From: WHSW01 sp963749365
GTDB taxonomy: Bacteria; Actinomycetota; Thermoleophilia; Solirubrobacterales; 70-9
DNA: 64,000 nt
Assembly: GCA_963749365.1 (NCBI GenBank)
Contig: CAVVME010000006.1
Span: 68,163 to 132,162, forward strand
Direction of reading: 5' to 3'
The position numbers and the translations under genes were made by a program. Each line of letters begins with the position of its first letter. Position 1 is the first letter of the stretch. The notes below the pieces were generated by a model. That model worked only from the letters and a program-made list of their open reading frames with translations. It had not been told where the DNA came from and searched no databases. This document shows positions 48,921 to 56,769 of the stretch, piece by piece.

Positions 48921-50541
48921 CCCCGAGCAGGCCCAGCGTCGTCGCCAGCGTGTGCTTGGTCGCCACGCAGAGACCGAGGCGCGCGGCCTGGGTGTCGGGC
49001 TCCGCACCGACCACCCGGCAGTCGCGGTAGAAGACGTGAAAGTCGGCGGCGGTCGCCATCGCGAAGGCGCAGAGACGGTGCGGAGCCCGCCGCTCGGCAG
49101 CGGTCGCAGCCTCGGCCGGGAGCTCGAGCAGCCGGCGCACGAGGGCGCGCTCGGCGGGCTCGGCCGGCGCCTCGATCGCCCGCTCGGAGCCGGCCGCCGC
49201 CTCGATCGCCTCGACCCCGGCCACCGCTCCGTCGTCGATTGCCTTGCGCAGGATGCTCGCGATCCGCGCGTGCGCGTACTGCACGTAGTAGACCGGGTTG
49301 TCCTGGGAGGCGGAGCGGGCGAGACCGAGGTCGAGATCGACGGCCGTGTCGTGGCTGCGCTGGGCCAGGAACCAGCGCGCCGCGTCGGCGCCGATGTCGT
49401 CGATCAGCTCGTCGAGGGTGACGAACTCGCCCCTGCGCTTCGACATCCGCGCCCGCTCACCGCCGTCGACGACGCCGACGAGCTGCATGATCGGAGCCTC
49501 GTAGCGGTCGGGGGAGGCCCCGAGGGCCGCGATCGCGGCCCGCATCCGCGGCACATAGCCGTGGTGGTCGGCACCCAGCGGCGTCAGCATCAGGTCGGCG
49601 CGGCCCAACTTGTCGCGGTGGTAGGCGATGTCGGCGGCGAAGTAGGTGGGCTCGCCGTCGGACCGGATCAGGACCCGATCCTTGTCGTCGCCGAACGCGG
49701 TCGTCCGCAGCCAGACCGCGCCCTCGCTGTCGTAGGCGTGGCCGCGCTCGCGCAGCTCCGCCAGCGTGCGCTCGAACGGGCCGGTCTCGAACAGGCTGCG
49801 CTCCGAGAACCAAGCGTCGTAGCGGACCCCGAATCGCTCCAGGGTCGACTCGATCCGCCCCTTCATCGCCTCGATCGCCTGCGCGCCGAGCGCGTCGAGG
49901 TCGTCCGGATCGGCCCCGCGGGCGGCGAGCTGCTCGGCCAGCTCGGCGATGTAGAGGCCGGCGTAGCCGTCGGCCGGGGGCTCGGATCCCCGCATCCTGG
50001 CAGCGATCGACAGCGCGAACAGGCGCACCTGGCTGCCGGCGTCGTTGAGGTAGTACTCGCGCGTCACCGGGTGACCCGAGTAGGCGAACAGGCGCGCCAG
50101 GGAGTCGCCGTAGGCAGCGCCCCTGCCGCTCGCCACCGTCACCGGCCCGGTCGGGTTGGCGCTCACGAACTCGACCAGGACCCGCTCGCGGGCGCCAAGT
50201 CGGCGGGGCGGCGCGCCGAGCAGGTCGACGGTGGCGTCCCGATGCCAGCGATCGGAGAGAAAGAGGTTGAGAAATCCCGGCCCGGCGACCTCGATCCGCT
50301 CGGCGCTCGAGCCGAGCCGCTCCGCGAGCGGCTCGCGCAGCCGCTCGGCGATCTCGCGCGGTGCGGCACCGACCGAGGGCGCCAGCAGCATCGCCGCATT
50401 GGTCGAGTAGTCGCCCAGCTCCGGCTTCGGCGGGCGCTCGAGGGTCGCGCGCTCGACCGCAGCGCCGTCGAGGCCCGCCGCGACGGCCTCGAGCGCCGCG
50501 CGCAGGGCGGCGACCGGGTCGGGTCGAGGCTCGGCTTCCAC
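48898..50541 (-). CDS. argS: Arginyl-tRNA synthetase
   Basis: The 547-residue class I synthetase has a tRNA-binding N-terminal domain (ELGDYSTNAAMLLA), the start of the catalytic core SANPTGPVTVASGRGAAYGD and the KMSKS counterpart RARMSKRRGEFVTLDELIDDIG plus the anticodon domain. The HIGH motif normally reads HVGH after NPTGP; here residues 135-139 read TVASG, so both His are gone. The GTG start at 50541 is six bases after TAGTAT, a leaderless spacing. It is divergent from the epimerase gene. Confidence 0.9.
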   Translation of the reverse strand: MEAEPRPDPVAALRAALEAVAAGLDGAAVERATLERPPKPELGDYSTNAAMLLAPSVGAAPREIAERLREPLAERLGSSAERIEVAGPGFLNLFLSDRWHRDATVDLLGAPPRRLGARERVLVEFVSANPTGPVTVASGRGAAYGDSLARLFAYSGHPVTREYYLNDAGSQVRLFALSIAARMRGSEPPADGYAGLYIAELAEQLAARGADPDDLDALGAQAIEAMKGRIESTLERFGVRYDAWFSERSLFETGPFERTLAELRERGHAYDSEGAVWLRTTAFGDDKDRVLIRSDGEPTYFAADIAYHRDKLGRADLMLTPLGADHHGYVPRMRAAIAALGASPDRYEAPIMQLVGVVDGGERARMSKRRGEFVTLDELIDDIGADAARWFLAQRSHDTAVDLDLGLARSASQDNPVYYVQYAHARIASILRKAIDDGAVAGVEAIEAAAGSERAIEAPAEPAERALVRRLLELPAEAATAAERRAPHRLCAFAMATAADFHVFYRDCRVVGAEPDTQAARLGLCVATKHTLATTLGLLGVSSPERM

Positions 50542-50542
50542 G

Positions 50543-50581
50543 CCTCGATACTACGGAGCCGTGTGACGGCTCATCTAAGCT
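50543..50581 (+). promoter_or_regulatory. -10 motif before the epimerase gene
   Basis: Ends CATCTAAGCT like the 39-bp motif, with CGTG at the same spacing, nine bases before the ATG at 50591; the first half is not conserved. Confidence 0.45.
50548..50553 (-). promoter_or_regulatory. -10-like box for argS
   Basis: TAGTAT on the minus strand lies six bases before the GTG at 50541. Confidence 0.4.
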
Positions 50582-50590
50582 GCCGCCGGG

Positions 50591-51520
50591 ATGAGGACAC
50601 TGGTCACCGGCGGCGCCGGGTTCATCGGATCGCATGTCGTCGATGCGCTGCAGGCGCGCGGCGACGAGGTGGTGGTGCTCGACGACCTCTCCTCGGGCAG
50701 CCGCGAGAACCTCGAGCGGGCCTTCGACGGCGGCGCGGTCCTGATCGAGGGCAGCATCACCGACCCCGCCGCGGTCGCGGAGGCCTTCGGCCGTGGCCGC
50801 CCCGAGCTGGTCTGCCACCTCGCCGCGCAGATCGACGTGCGGCGATCCGTCTCGGACCCGCTCTATGACCTCGACCTCAACGTCGGCGGCACGATCGCAC
50901 TGCTCGAGCGGGCCCGCGAGGACGCCGTCGGGCGCTTCGTCTTCGCCTCGACCGGTGGGGCGATCTACGGCGAAGGGGCGGGCCGCGAGCTGCCGCTGAC
51001 CGAGTCCGCGGAGTGCCGGCCCGATGCGCAGTACGGGCAGTCGAAGCACTGCGCCGAGGGCTACCTCGGCCTCTACCGGCGCCTGTATGGACTCGGCGCT
51101 GTCGCGCTGCGGCTCGGCAACGTCTACGGGCCGCGCCAGGATCCCTACGGCGAGGCCGGGGTGGTGGCGATCTTCTGCCGCGCGCTCGCCGACGGCGCCC
51201 GGCCGCGCGTCTACGGCGACGGCGAGCAGACCCGCGACTACGTCTTCGTCAGCGACGTCGCCGCGGCATTCGTCGCCGCCAGCGAGCGCGGCGGCGACGG
51301 GCCCTACAACATCGGCACCGGCAACGAGACGAGCGTGCTCGAGCTCGGACGCCGGATCGCCGCCGTCTCCGGAAGCGAGTTCGATCCCGAGCTGGCGCCG
51401 GAACGACTCGGCGAGGTGCAGCGGATCTCGATCGAGCCGGCCCGTGCCGCGGAGGAGCTCTCGTGGAGTCCCGGGCACGAGCTCGACGCCGGCCTGCGGC
51501 TGACGGCCGAGTCGATCTAG
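50591..51520 (+). CDS. NAD-dependent sugar-nucleotide epimerase/dehydratase
   Basis: A 309-residue extended SDR with the NAD motif VTGGAGFIGSHVVDALQARG, the YGQSKHCAEGYL active site (YxxxK) and LRLGNVYGPRQDPYGEAGVVAIF. It resembles UDP-glucose 4-epimerases. The ATG at 50591 follows TAAGCT by nine bases. The product may supply sugars to the nearby glycosyltransferases. Confidence 0.88.
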   Translation: MRTLVTGGAGFIGSHVVDALQARGDEVVVLDDLSSGSRENLERAFDGGAVLIEGSITDPAAVAEAFGRGRPELVCHLAAQIDVRRSVSDPLYDLDLNVGGTIALLERAREDAVGRFVFASTGGAIYGEGAGRELPLTESAECRPDAQYGQSKHCAEGYLGLYRRLYGLGAVALRLGNVYGPRQDPYGEAGVVAIFCRALADGARPRVYGDGEQTRDYVFVSDVAAAFVAASERGGDGPYNIGTGNETSVLELGRRIAAVSGSEFDPELAPERLGEVQRISIEPARAAEELSWSPGHELDAGLRLTAESI

Positions 51521-51530
51521 ATCCTGGACC

Positions 51531-52778
51531 TCACCTTTGGCGCTGCTGGGCCAGCGCCGCGCCGATCCGCTCCAGGGTCGTCGGGTGGGTGGCGAACAGG
51601 GTCGAGTACAGCCCGGGTGGGTCGGGATCGCTGAGGTTGGTGCGCGCGAGCCGCAGCTGCAGATCGATCAACGCCTCGGGATCGCCGGTCAGCTCGAGCG
51701 CGAACGTGTCGGCGCGGGCCTCGACTTGACGCGAGAGCCGGTTGCCCGGGACGCCGAGGAGCAGCGCCGCGAGCGCCAGCGCGAGCAGGTAGGCGGGGAC
51801 CGCGGCGGGCGTCGCGGGATCGGCGCCCGAGCGGCGCGCCAGCGCCGTGCCCAGCTCTCGCGTGAACAGCATCCCGAGCGGGGCGACCAGGGCGATGTAG
51901 AGCAGGCCCCGAGCGAGATCGTGCCCGGCGACGTGGCCGAGCTCGTGGGCGACGACGGAGTCCAGCTCCCGCCTCCGGGCGTGCTCGAGCAGGTTGTCGT
52001 ATAGGACCACCCGTTTCGAGGAGCCGATCCCGTCCACGTAGGCGTTCAGCGAGGTCACCCGCCGGCTCGCATCGATGCTGAAGACCTCGCCGATATCGAC
52101 TCCGGCCCGCTCGCCGAGCCCGAGCACCCGGGCCCTCGGTCGGCTTCCCTCCGGGAGCGGCTCGAACTCGTTGAAGACCGGCGCCAGGACGACCGGAGCA
52201 ATCCAGACGAAGACGACCGCGAGCGCGCTCAGCAGCGCCGCGCCCGGCAGCCACCAGTGGCGGGGGAATCTCCTCACCAGTGCCAACAGCAAGGCCGCGC
52301 CGAGCGCCGCCAGGGCCGCCGTGATCGCGGTCGATCGGCACAGGTCCCACGCCCACGAGCCGAGCGATTGCGTGGAGAGGCCGGCGTCGACCGCCCGCTC
52401 GTGGGCGATCAGCGCCGTCGGCACGGTCGCCAGCGCGACCAGCGCCGCGACGGCGGCGCCGGCGACGGCGGCGCCGGCGAGCGGACGGGCGCCGAGTCGC
52501 TCGAGCCCGTCTCGGAACCATGCCGGCCGTCCGAGCGCGGCGGCGAGCAAGACCGCCGCCTCGATCGCCAGGCCGGCGATCATCAACCACCGCTGACCGG
52601 CGCGGAAGTCCTCGGCACGCCGCAGCTGCGCCTCGTTGAAGTAATCGCTCGCCGTGACCGGCAGTGGATTGGGCAGCTGTTCGTCCGGGGCCAACACCCA
52701 GACCGCAAGCGCGGCGACGACCAACATCGCGATCGCGACCCCGCCGACGCGAGCAGCGGTCGAGCCCGCGAGCCTCAT
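51531..52778 (-). CDS. M48 family (Ste24-like) metalloprotease
   Basis: The 415-residue membrane protease has seven or so helices and the zinc motif VVAHELGHVAGHDLARG (HExxH) with the downstream Glu in QVEARADTFALELTG. The region FVWIAPVVLAPVFNEFEPLPEG before the catalytic domain is the CAAX-protease-1 type linker. It likely clips membrane proteins. Divergent from the phosphoesterase at 52802. Confidence 0.9.
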   Translation of the reverse strand: MRLAGSTAARVGGVAIAMLVVAALAVWVLAPDEQLPNPLPVTASDYFNEAQLRRAEDFRAGQRWLMIAGLAIEAAVLLAAALGRPAWFRDGLERLGARPLAGAAVAGAAVAALVALATVPTALIAHERAVDAGLSTQSLGSWAWDLCRSTAITAALAALGAALLLALVRRFPRHWWLPGAALLSALAVVFVWIAPVVLAPVFNEFEPLPEGSRPRARVLGLGERAGVDIGEVFSIDASRRVTSLNAYVDGIGSSKRVVLYDNLLEHARRRELDSVVAHELGHVAGHDLARGLLYIALVAPLGMLFTRELGTALARRSGADPATPAAVPAYLLALALAALLLGVPGNRLSRQVEARADTFALELTGDPEALIDLQLRLARTNLSDPDPPGLYSTLFATHPTTLERIGAALAQQRQR

Positions 52779-52785
52779 CGGTGCC

Positions 52786-52791
52786 TACGAT
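52786..52791 (+). promoter_or_regulatory. -10-like box for the phosphoesterase gene
   Basis: TACGAT lies ten bases before the TTG at 52802. Confidence 0.4.
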
Positions 52792-52801
52792 AGTCCGCCT
52801 C

Positions 52802-53548
52802 TTGCGCCTCGCGATCCTGAGCGACATCCACGCGAACCTGCCGGCGCTCGAAGCCGTGCTCGAGCAAGTGCAGGACGCCGGCGTCGACGAGACCTGGTGC
52901 CTCGGCGACGTGGTCGGCTATGGAGCGCAGCCGAACGAATGCTCTGCGCTCGTCCGCGAGCGGTGCTCGATCTCACTGGTCGGCAACCACGATCTCGCCG
53001 CACTCGACCGGCTCGACATCTCGACCTTCTCCCCGGCCGCGGCCGCGGCGGTGCGCTGGACACGGGAGGCGATGAGCCCGGCGACGGTCGAGTTCCTCGC
53101 CGGGCTCGAGCCTGCCGCCGAGAGCGCCGAGTTGGCTCTGTACCACGCCTCACCGCGTGACCCCGTCTGGGAGTACGTGCTCTGGCCCGACCAGGCGGCC
53201 GAGTGCATCCGCGTCCAGTCGACCCGGGTGAGCCTGGTCGGCCACTCGCACGTCGCGCTCTTCTTCGCCCTCGCCGACGACGGTGCCGGGGCCCGGGCCG
53301 AGGCCCGGGGCGCGCAGGCCGGGGCGGGCACCAGCCTCGAGGTCGGTCGTGGGCGCTGGCTGATCAACCCGGGCAGCGTCGGCCAGCCGCGCGACGGCGA
53401 TCCCAGGGCTGCCTGGCTGGAGCTCGACACCGAGGCATGGAAGGCCGGCTTCCACCGGGTCGACTACGACATCGACCGGGCCGCGGACGCGATCGTCGCC
53501 GCCGAGCTTCCCGAGCATCTCGCCCGCCGCCTCTACGTCGGGCAATGA
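52802..53548 (+). CDS. Metallophosphoesterase (YfcE/MJ0936-like)
   Basis: A 248-residue calcineurin-like protein with all metal motifs: LSDIHANLPALEAV (DxH), CLGDVVGYGAQP (GD), LVGNHDLAALD (GNHD), LYHASPRD and VGHSHVAL (GHxH). Single-domain members are phosphodiesterases acting on small substrates. The TTG start at 52802 matches the family start; the frame upstream has no match. Transcribed away from the M48 gene. Confidence 0.88.
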   Translation: MRLAILSDIHANLPALEAVLEQVQDAGVDETWCLGDVVGYGAQPNECSALVRERCSISLVGNHDLAALDRLDISTFSPAAAAAVRWTREAMSPATVEFLAGLEPAAESAELALYHASPRDPVWEYVLWPDQAAECIRVQSTRVSLVGHSHVALFFALADDGAGARAEARGAQAGAGTSLEVGRGRWLINPGSVGQPRDGDPRAAWLELDTEAWKAGFHRVDYDIDRAADAIVAAELPEHLARRLYVGQ

Positions 53549-53564
53549 GTCCACGCACCGCGGC

Positions 53565-53603
53565 ATCCGGGCGCGTGAAGTCGTGGGATCGCCCATCTAG
53601 ACT
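53565..53603 (+). promoter_or_regulatory. 39-bp promoter-like motif, second copy
   Basis: Begins ATCCGGGCGCG and ends CATCTAGACT, keeping the spacing of 47979-48017. Its TAGACT lies seven bases before the GTG at 53611. Confidence 0.6.
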
Positions 53604-53610
53604 CGCCCGG

Positions 53611-54168
53611 GTGTCGGTCGCCGCGCGGATTTCCCTGCTCGCATGCGTGAGCACGATCCTGCTCACGGGCTGCGGGTCAGACCCAGAGCCGACGATCCCG
53701 GCGCAGAACGCGGCCGAGCTGCTGACCGCGCTCGACGGGATCAGCGCCAGCGTCGCGGCGGAGAGCTGCGACATCGCGCTCAGCCAGGCGGATGACTTCA
53801 GGAGCGACGTCGACCTGCTGCCGGCCTCCGTCGATGATCAGGTCAAGGCGGGCCTGTTCGAGGTCGCCGACCGGCTGCAGGAGCTGATCGAGGAGCAACC
53901 GGGCTGCGCGCCGACGACGGCCGGGGGCGGTGGGGCACCCGAGGAGCCGGAGCCGACGACCAGCACGCCGACGACCACGACCCCGACGACGACCACCGAC
54001 ACGACGACAACGGACACGACGACCACCGACACGACGACGACGGACACGACGCAGCCGGAGACCGGCGAGGAGGAGCCGCCCCCGGTCGAGCCGGCGCCGG
54101 TGCCGGAGGAGGACGACGATGGCTCGCCGAGCGGCGGGGTCGGCGGCGAGAAAGGCACCGCAAGATGA
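53611..54168 (+). CDS. Thr/Pro-rich lipoprotein
   Basis: The 185-residue product has a signal ending in LLTGC (lipobox), a helical domain of about 80 residues with two Cys (ESCDIALS and QPGCAPT) and a Thr-rich linker (TTTTPTTTTDTTT runs) then Pro/Glu-rich sequence. The stop overlaps the start of the PknB-type kinase (ATGA at 54165-54168), so they are co-translated. It may be the extracellular sensor or spacer of that kinase system. Confidence 0.8.
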   Translation: MSVAARISLLACVSTILLTGCGSDPEPTIPAQNAAELLTALDGISASVAAESCDIALSQADDFRSDVDLLPASVDDQVKAGLFEVADRLQELIEEQPGCAPTTAGGGGAPEEPEPTTSTPTTTTPTTTTDTTTTDTTTTDTTTTDTTQPETGEEEPPPVEPAPVPEEDDDGSPSGGVGGEKGTAR

Positions 54169-55412
54169 CGACGATCTCCGATCGCTACGAGCTCGGCGAC
54201 CGGCTCGGATCGGGCGGGATGTCGACCGTCTACAGGGCCACCGATCGGGTGCTCGAGCGAACCGTCGCGGTCAAGGTGCTCGCCGAGCACCTCTCCGACG
54301 ACGACAAGTTCGTCGCCCGGTTTCGCCGGGAGGCTTTGGCGGTGGCCAGGCTGATCCACCCGAACATCGTCCAGGTCTACGACACCGGGGTCGACGCGGG
54401 TCGCCACTACATCGTGATGGAGTACGTCGAGGGCAAGTCCGTCGCCCAGCTGCTGCAGACCAAGGGCCGGCTCGGGGCCGACGCCGGGGTCGAGATCGGG
54501 ATCCAGGCGTGCGCGGGGCTCGAGTACGCGCACCGCCAGGGGATCATCCATCGTGATGTCAAGCCCGGCAACCTGATGGTGATCGGCGGCCCGGCCGGCC
54601 GCCAACGGCGCGACAGCTCCGCCCATGAGCCGCCCACCGGCGAGATCACGATCAAGCTGACCGACTTCGGGATCGCCCGCGCCAGCGCCCAGAGCCGCCT
54701 CACGCAGGTCGGCTCGGTGGTCGGCACCGCCGCCTATCTCGCCCCCGAGCAGGCCCGCGGCGAGGAGACGACTCCCGCCGCCGACGTCTACGCGCTCGGA
54801 GTCGTCCTCTACCAGCTGCTCACCGGCCGCCTGCCATGGGAGGGATCGACCCTGGCCGAGCTCGCGATCCGGCGCGAGAACGAGAGCCCGCTCCCTCCCA
54901 CCTCCTATGACCCCGACGTCCCCGAGACGCTCTCGCGGGCCGTGCTGCGCTCGCTCGAGGGCGAGGTCGCGGCGCGCTACTCATCCGCTCGCGAGCTCTC
55001 GCGGGCGCTGGAGGCGGGTCTGCGCGGCGACGAGCCAGCGGCGCCGTCGGACGAGCTGCCGACCAACATGCTGGCGCCGGTGCCGACCGACGTCACCAGG
55101 CGAATGGAGCCCGAGCCCTCGACCCCGGTCGCCCCACAGGCGCCGCCGCCACCACCGCCGCGTCGACGCCAGACGCCGGCTGCAGCGCGGCCGGCGCCCG
55201 CCGCCGAGCCGCCGAAGCGCTCCTTCGCCGGCCGGGTGCTGCGCGCGATCGGGATCCTCGTCCTGATCGCGGTGCTCGCCGCGGTGATCGCGGCCGCGGT
55301 GCTGCTGCTGACCGATGCCGGGCGCGAGACCGACCTCGGCGAGCTGATCCGCGACACGATCGGGGAGCAGATCCAGTCAGCCGAGGACTTCATCAACGAG
55401 AACACGCAGTAG
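54165..55412 (+). CDS. PknB-type Ser/Thr protein kinase
   Basis: A 415-residue protein: kinase domain (about 1-280) with GSGGMSTVYRATD, VKVL lysine, HRDVKPGNLMV, DFGIARA and a Pro-rich juxtamembrane (APQAPPPPPPRRR), then one helix (IGILVLIAVLAAVIAAAVLLLT) and a short outside tail (about 45 residues). There are no PASTA domains; the lipoprotein encoded just before may supply the outer part. An insertion of about 20 residues sits between the catalytic loop and DFG (GGPAGRQRRDSSAHEPPTG). Confidence 0.92.
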   Translation: MTTISDRYELGDRLGSGGMSTVYRATDRVLERTVAVKVLAEHLSDDDKFVARFRREALAVARLIHPNIVQVYDTGVDAGRHYIVMEYVEGKSVAQLLQTKGRLGADAGVEIGIQACAGLEYAHRQGIIHRDVKPGNLMVIGGPAGRQRRDSSAHEPPTGEITIKLTDFGIARASAQSRLTQVGSVVGTAAYLAPEQARGEETTPAADVYALGVVLYQLLTGRLPWEGSTLAELAIRRENESPLPPTSYDPDVPETLSRAVLRSLEGEVAARYSSARELSRALEAGLRGDEPAAPSDELPTNMLAPVPTDVTRRMEPEPSTPVAPQAPPPPPPRRRQTPAAARPAPAAEPPKRSFAGRVLRAIGILVLIAVLAAVIAAAVLLLTDAGRETDLGELIRDTIGEQIQSAEDFINENTQ

Positions 55413-55418
55413 ATACGT

Positions 55419-55458
55419 GATCCGCGTGCGCGAAGGCGTGGGATCACCGATCTAAGGC
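55419..55458. repeat. 39-bp motif copy able to form a hairpin
   Basis: Between the convergent kinase and tgt genes; GATCC and GGATC (55419-55423, 55441-55445) pair around CGTGC/GCGTG with a GCGAAG loop. It shares about 34 of 39 bases with 47979-48017 but loses the TAAGCT end. It could act as a terminator or be a dead copy. Confidence 0.55.
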
Positions 55459-56688
55459 GATTGATTGATCCGGGCGGGCGCCCGCCACGGCCTCCCACGG
55501 GGCGGCGCCAGCGAGAACCGCCGCCTGGTAGGCCTCGAACCGGCGCGCTTCGATCGCCACCCTGGCGCCGGCCATCAGGCGCTCGAGGAAGGCGAGGTTG
55601 TGCAGGGTCAGCAGCCTGCCGGCGGTCGGCTCCTCGGCCCGGGCGAGGTAGTGCAGGTAGGCGCGGCTGTGGCGAGCGCAGGTCGGACATGGACAGCCCT
55701 CGACCAGCGGCGCCTCGTCGGTCGCGAAGCCGGCCCGGGTGACGTCGAAGCGAAAGCGCGAATCAGGCCTCGGGGCCAGCGCCATCCCGTGCCTCGCGAG
55801 CCGGGTCGGGACCGCGCAGTCGAAGACGTCGATCCCGAGCCCGATCCCGGCCAGCAGGTCGTCGGGCTCGCCGATTCCGAGCAGGTGCTTGGGGGCGTCG
55901 CGGGGCAGCATCGGCGCAGTCAGCGCGAGCACTCCGTGCATCTCGGGCTTGTCGCGCCCGAGCGTGCCCCCGATCGCAATCCCGTCGACGCCGGCGGCTG
56001 CGACCGCCTCGGCGGACTCGCGCCGCAGGTCCTCGTGCACACCGCCCTGGACGATTCCGAACACCGCCTGCGCAGCCGGGCCGTGCTCGGAGTGCCAGCG
56101 CAGACAGCGGTCGAGCCAGCGGTGCGTGCGCTCGGTCGAGCGCGCGGTGTACTCGCGGTCGGCGTGATAGGCGGTGCACTCGTCGAAGGCCAGCGCGATG
56201 TCGGAGCCGAGCGCCGCCTGCACGGTCATCGACTCCTCCGGGCCCATCAGGCGCTGCGAGCCGTCGATGTAGGAGCGGAAGGCGACCCCGCGCTCGGAGA
56301 TCTCAACCACGCCGCCACCACCACCTGCGCCGCGCCGGCGCCCCTTGATCTCGTCGGCGACGTTGCCGTGCGCGAGCGAGAAGACCTGAAAGCCGCCCGA
56401 GTCGGTGATCATCGCCCGCTCCCAGCCGATGAACCGGTGCAGCCCGCCGAGCGCCGCGATCCGGTCCGCCCCCGGAGCGAGGAAGAGGTGGAAGGTGTTG
56501 CCGAGGATGAGCTCGAAGCCGAGCCCGGCGACCTCGCCGACGTCGAGCGTGCGGACCGCCCCCCGGGTGGCGAGCGGGATGAAGGCCGGGGTTGCGACCG
56601 GCCCGTGCGCGGTCAGGAGCCGCCCGGTCCGGGCGGCTCCGTCGCGTGCGGTGAGCTCGAATCGAAGCCGCTCCGGGTCGCTGCGCAC
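55444..56688 (-). CDS. tgt: tRNA-guanine(34) transglycosylase
   Basis: The 414-residue enzyme has MITDSGGFQVFSLAHG (active-site Asp), FDECTAYHADREYTARS, the second Asp in IGGTLGRDKPEM region and the zinc set CPCPTCARHSRAYLHYL. It swaps G34 for preQ1 in tRNA. No queuosine-precursor genes are in the window, so preQ1 may be imported or made elsewhere. Confidence 0.92.
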   Translation of the reverse strand: MRSDPERLRFELTARDGAARTGRLLTAHGPVATPAFIPLATRGAVRTLDVGEVAGLGFELILGNTFHLFLAPGADRIAALGGLHRFIGWERAMITDSGGFQVFSLAHGNVADEIKGRRRGAGGGGGVVEISERGVAFRSYIDGSQRLMGPEESMTVQAALGSDIALAFDECTAYHADREYTARSTERTHRWLDRCLRWHSEHGPAAQAVFGIVQGGVHEDLRRESAEAVAAAGVDGIAIGGTLGRDKPEMHGVLALTAPMLPRDAPKHLLGIGEPDDLLAGIGLGIDVFDCAVPTRLARHGMALAPRPDSRFRFDVTRAGFATDEAPLVEGCPCPTCARHSRAYLHYLARAEEPTAGRLLTLHNLAFLERLMAGARVAIEARRFEAYQAAVLAGAAPWEAVAGARPDQSIALDR

Positions 56689-56769
56689 GACCCGGAGCCT
56701 AGACAGCGGGCGCGCCTACTCCTGCCCATACCAGGAGGTCCTGAGGCACAGCGAGGAGCTCGGCGGCCG

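Noticed and set aside
55419..55445. Hairpin as intrinsic terminator of the kinase gene
   Set aside because: No T run follows on either strand; it is kept as a repeat with possible terminator role only.
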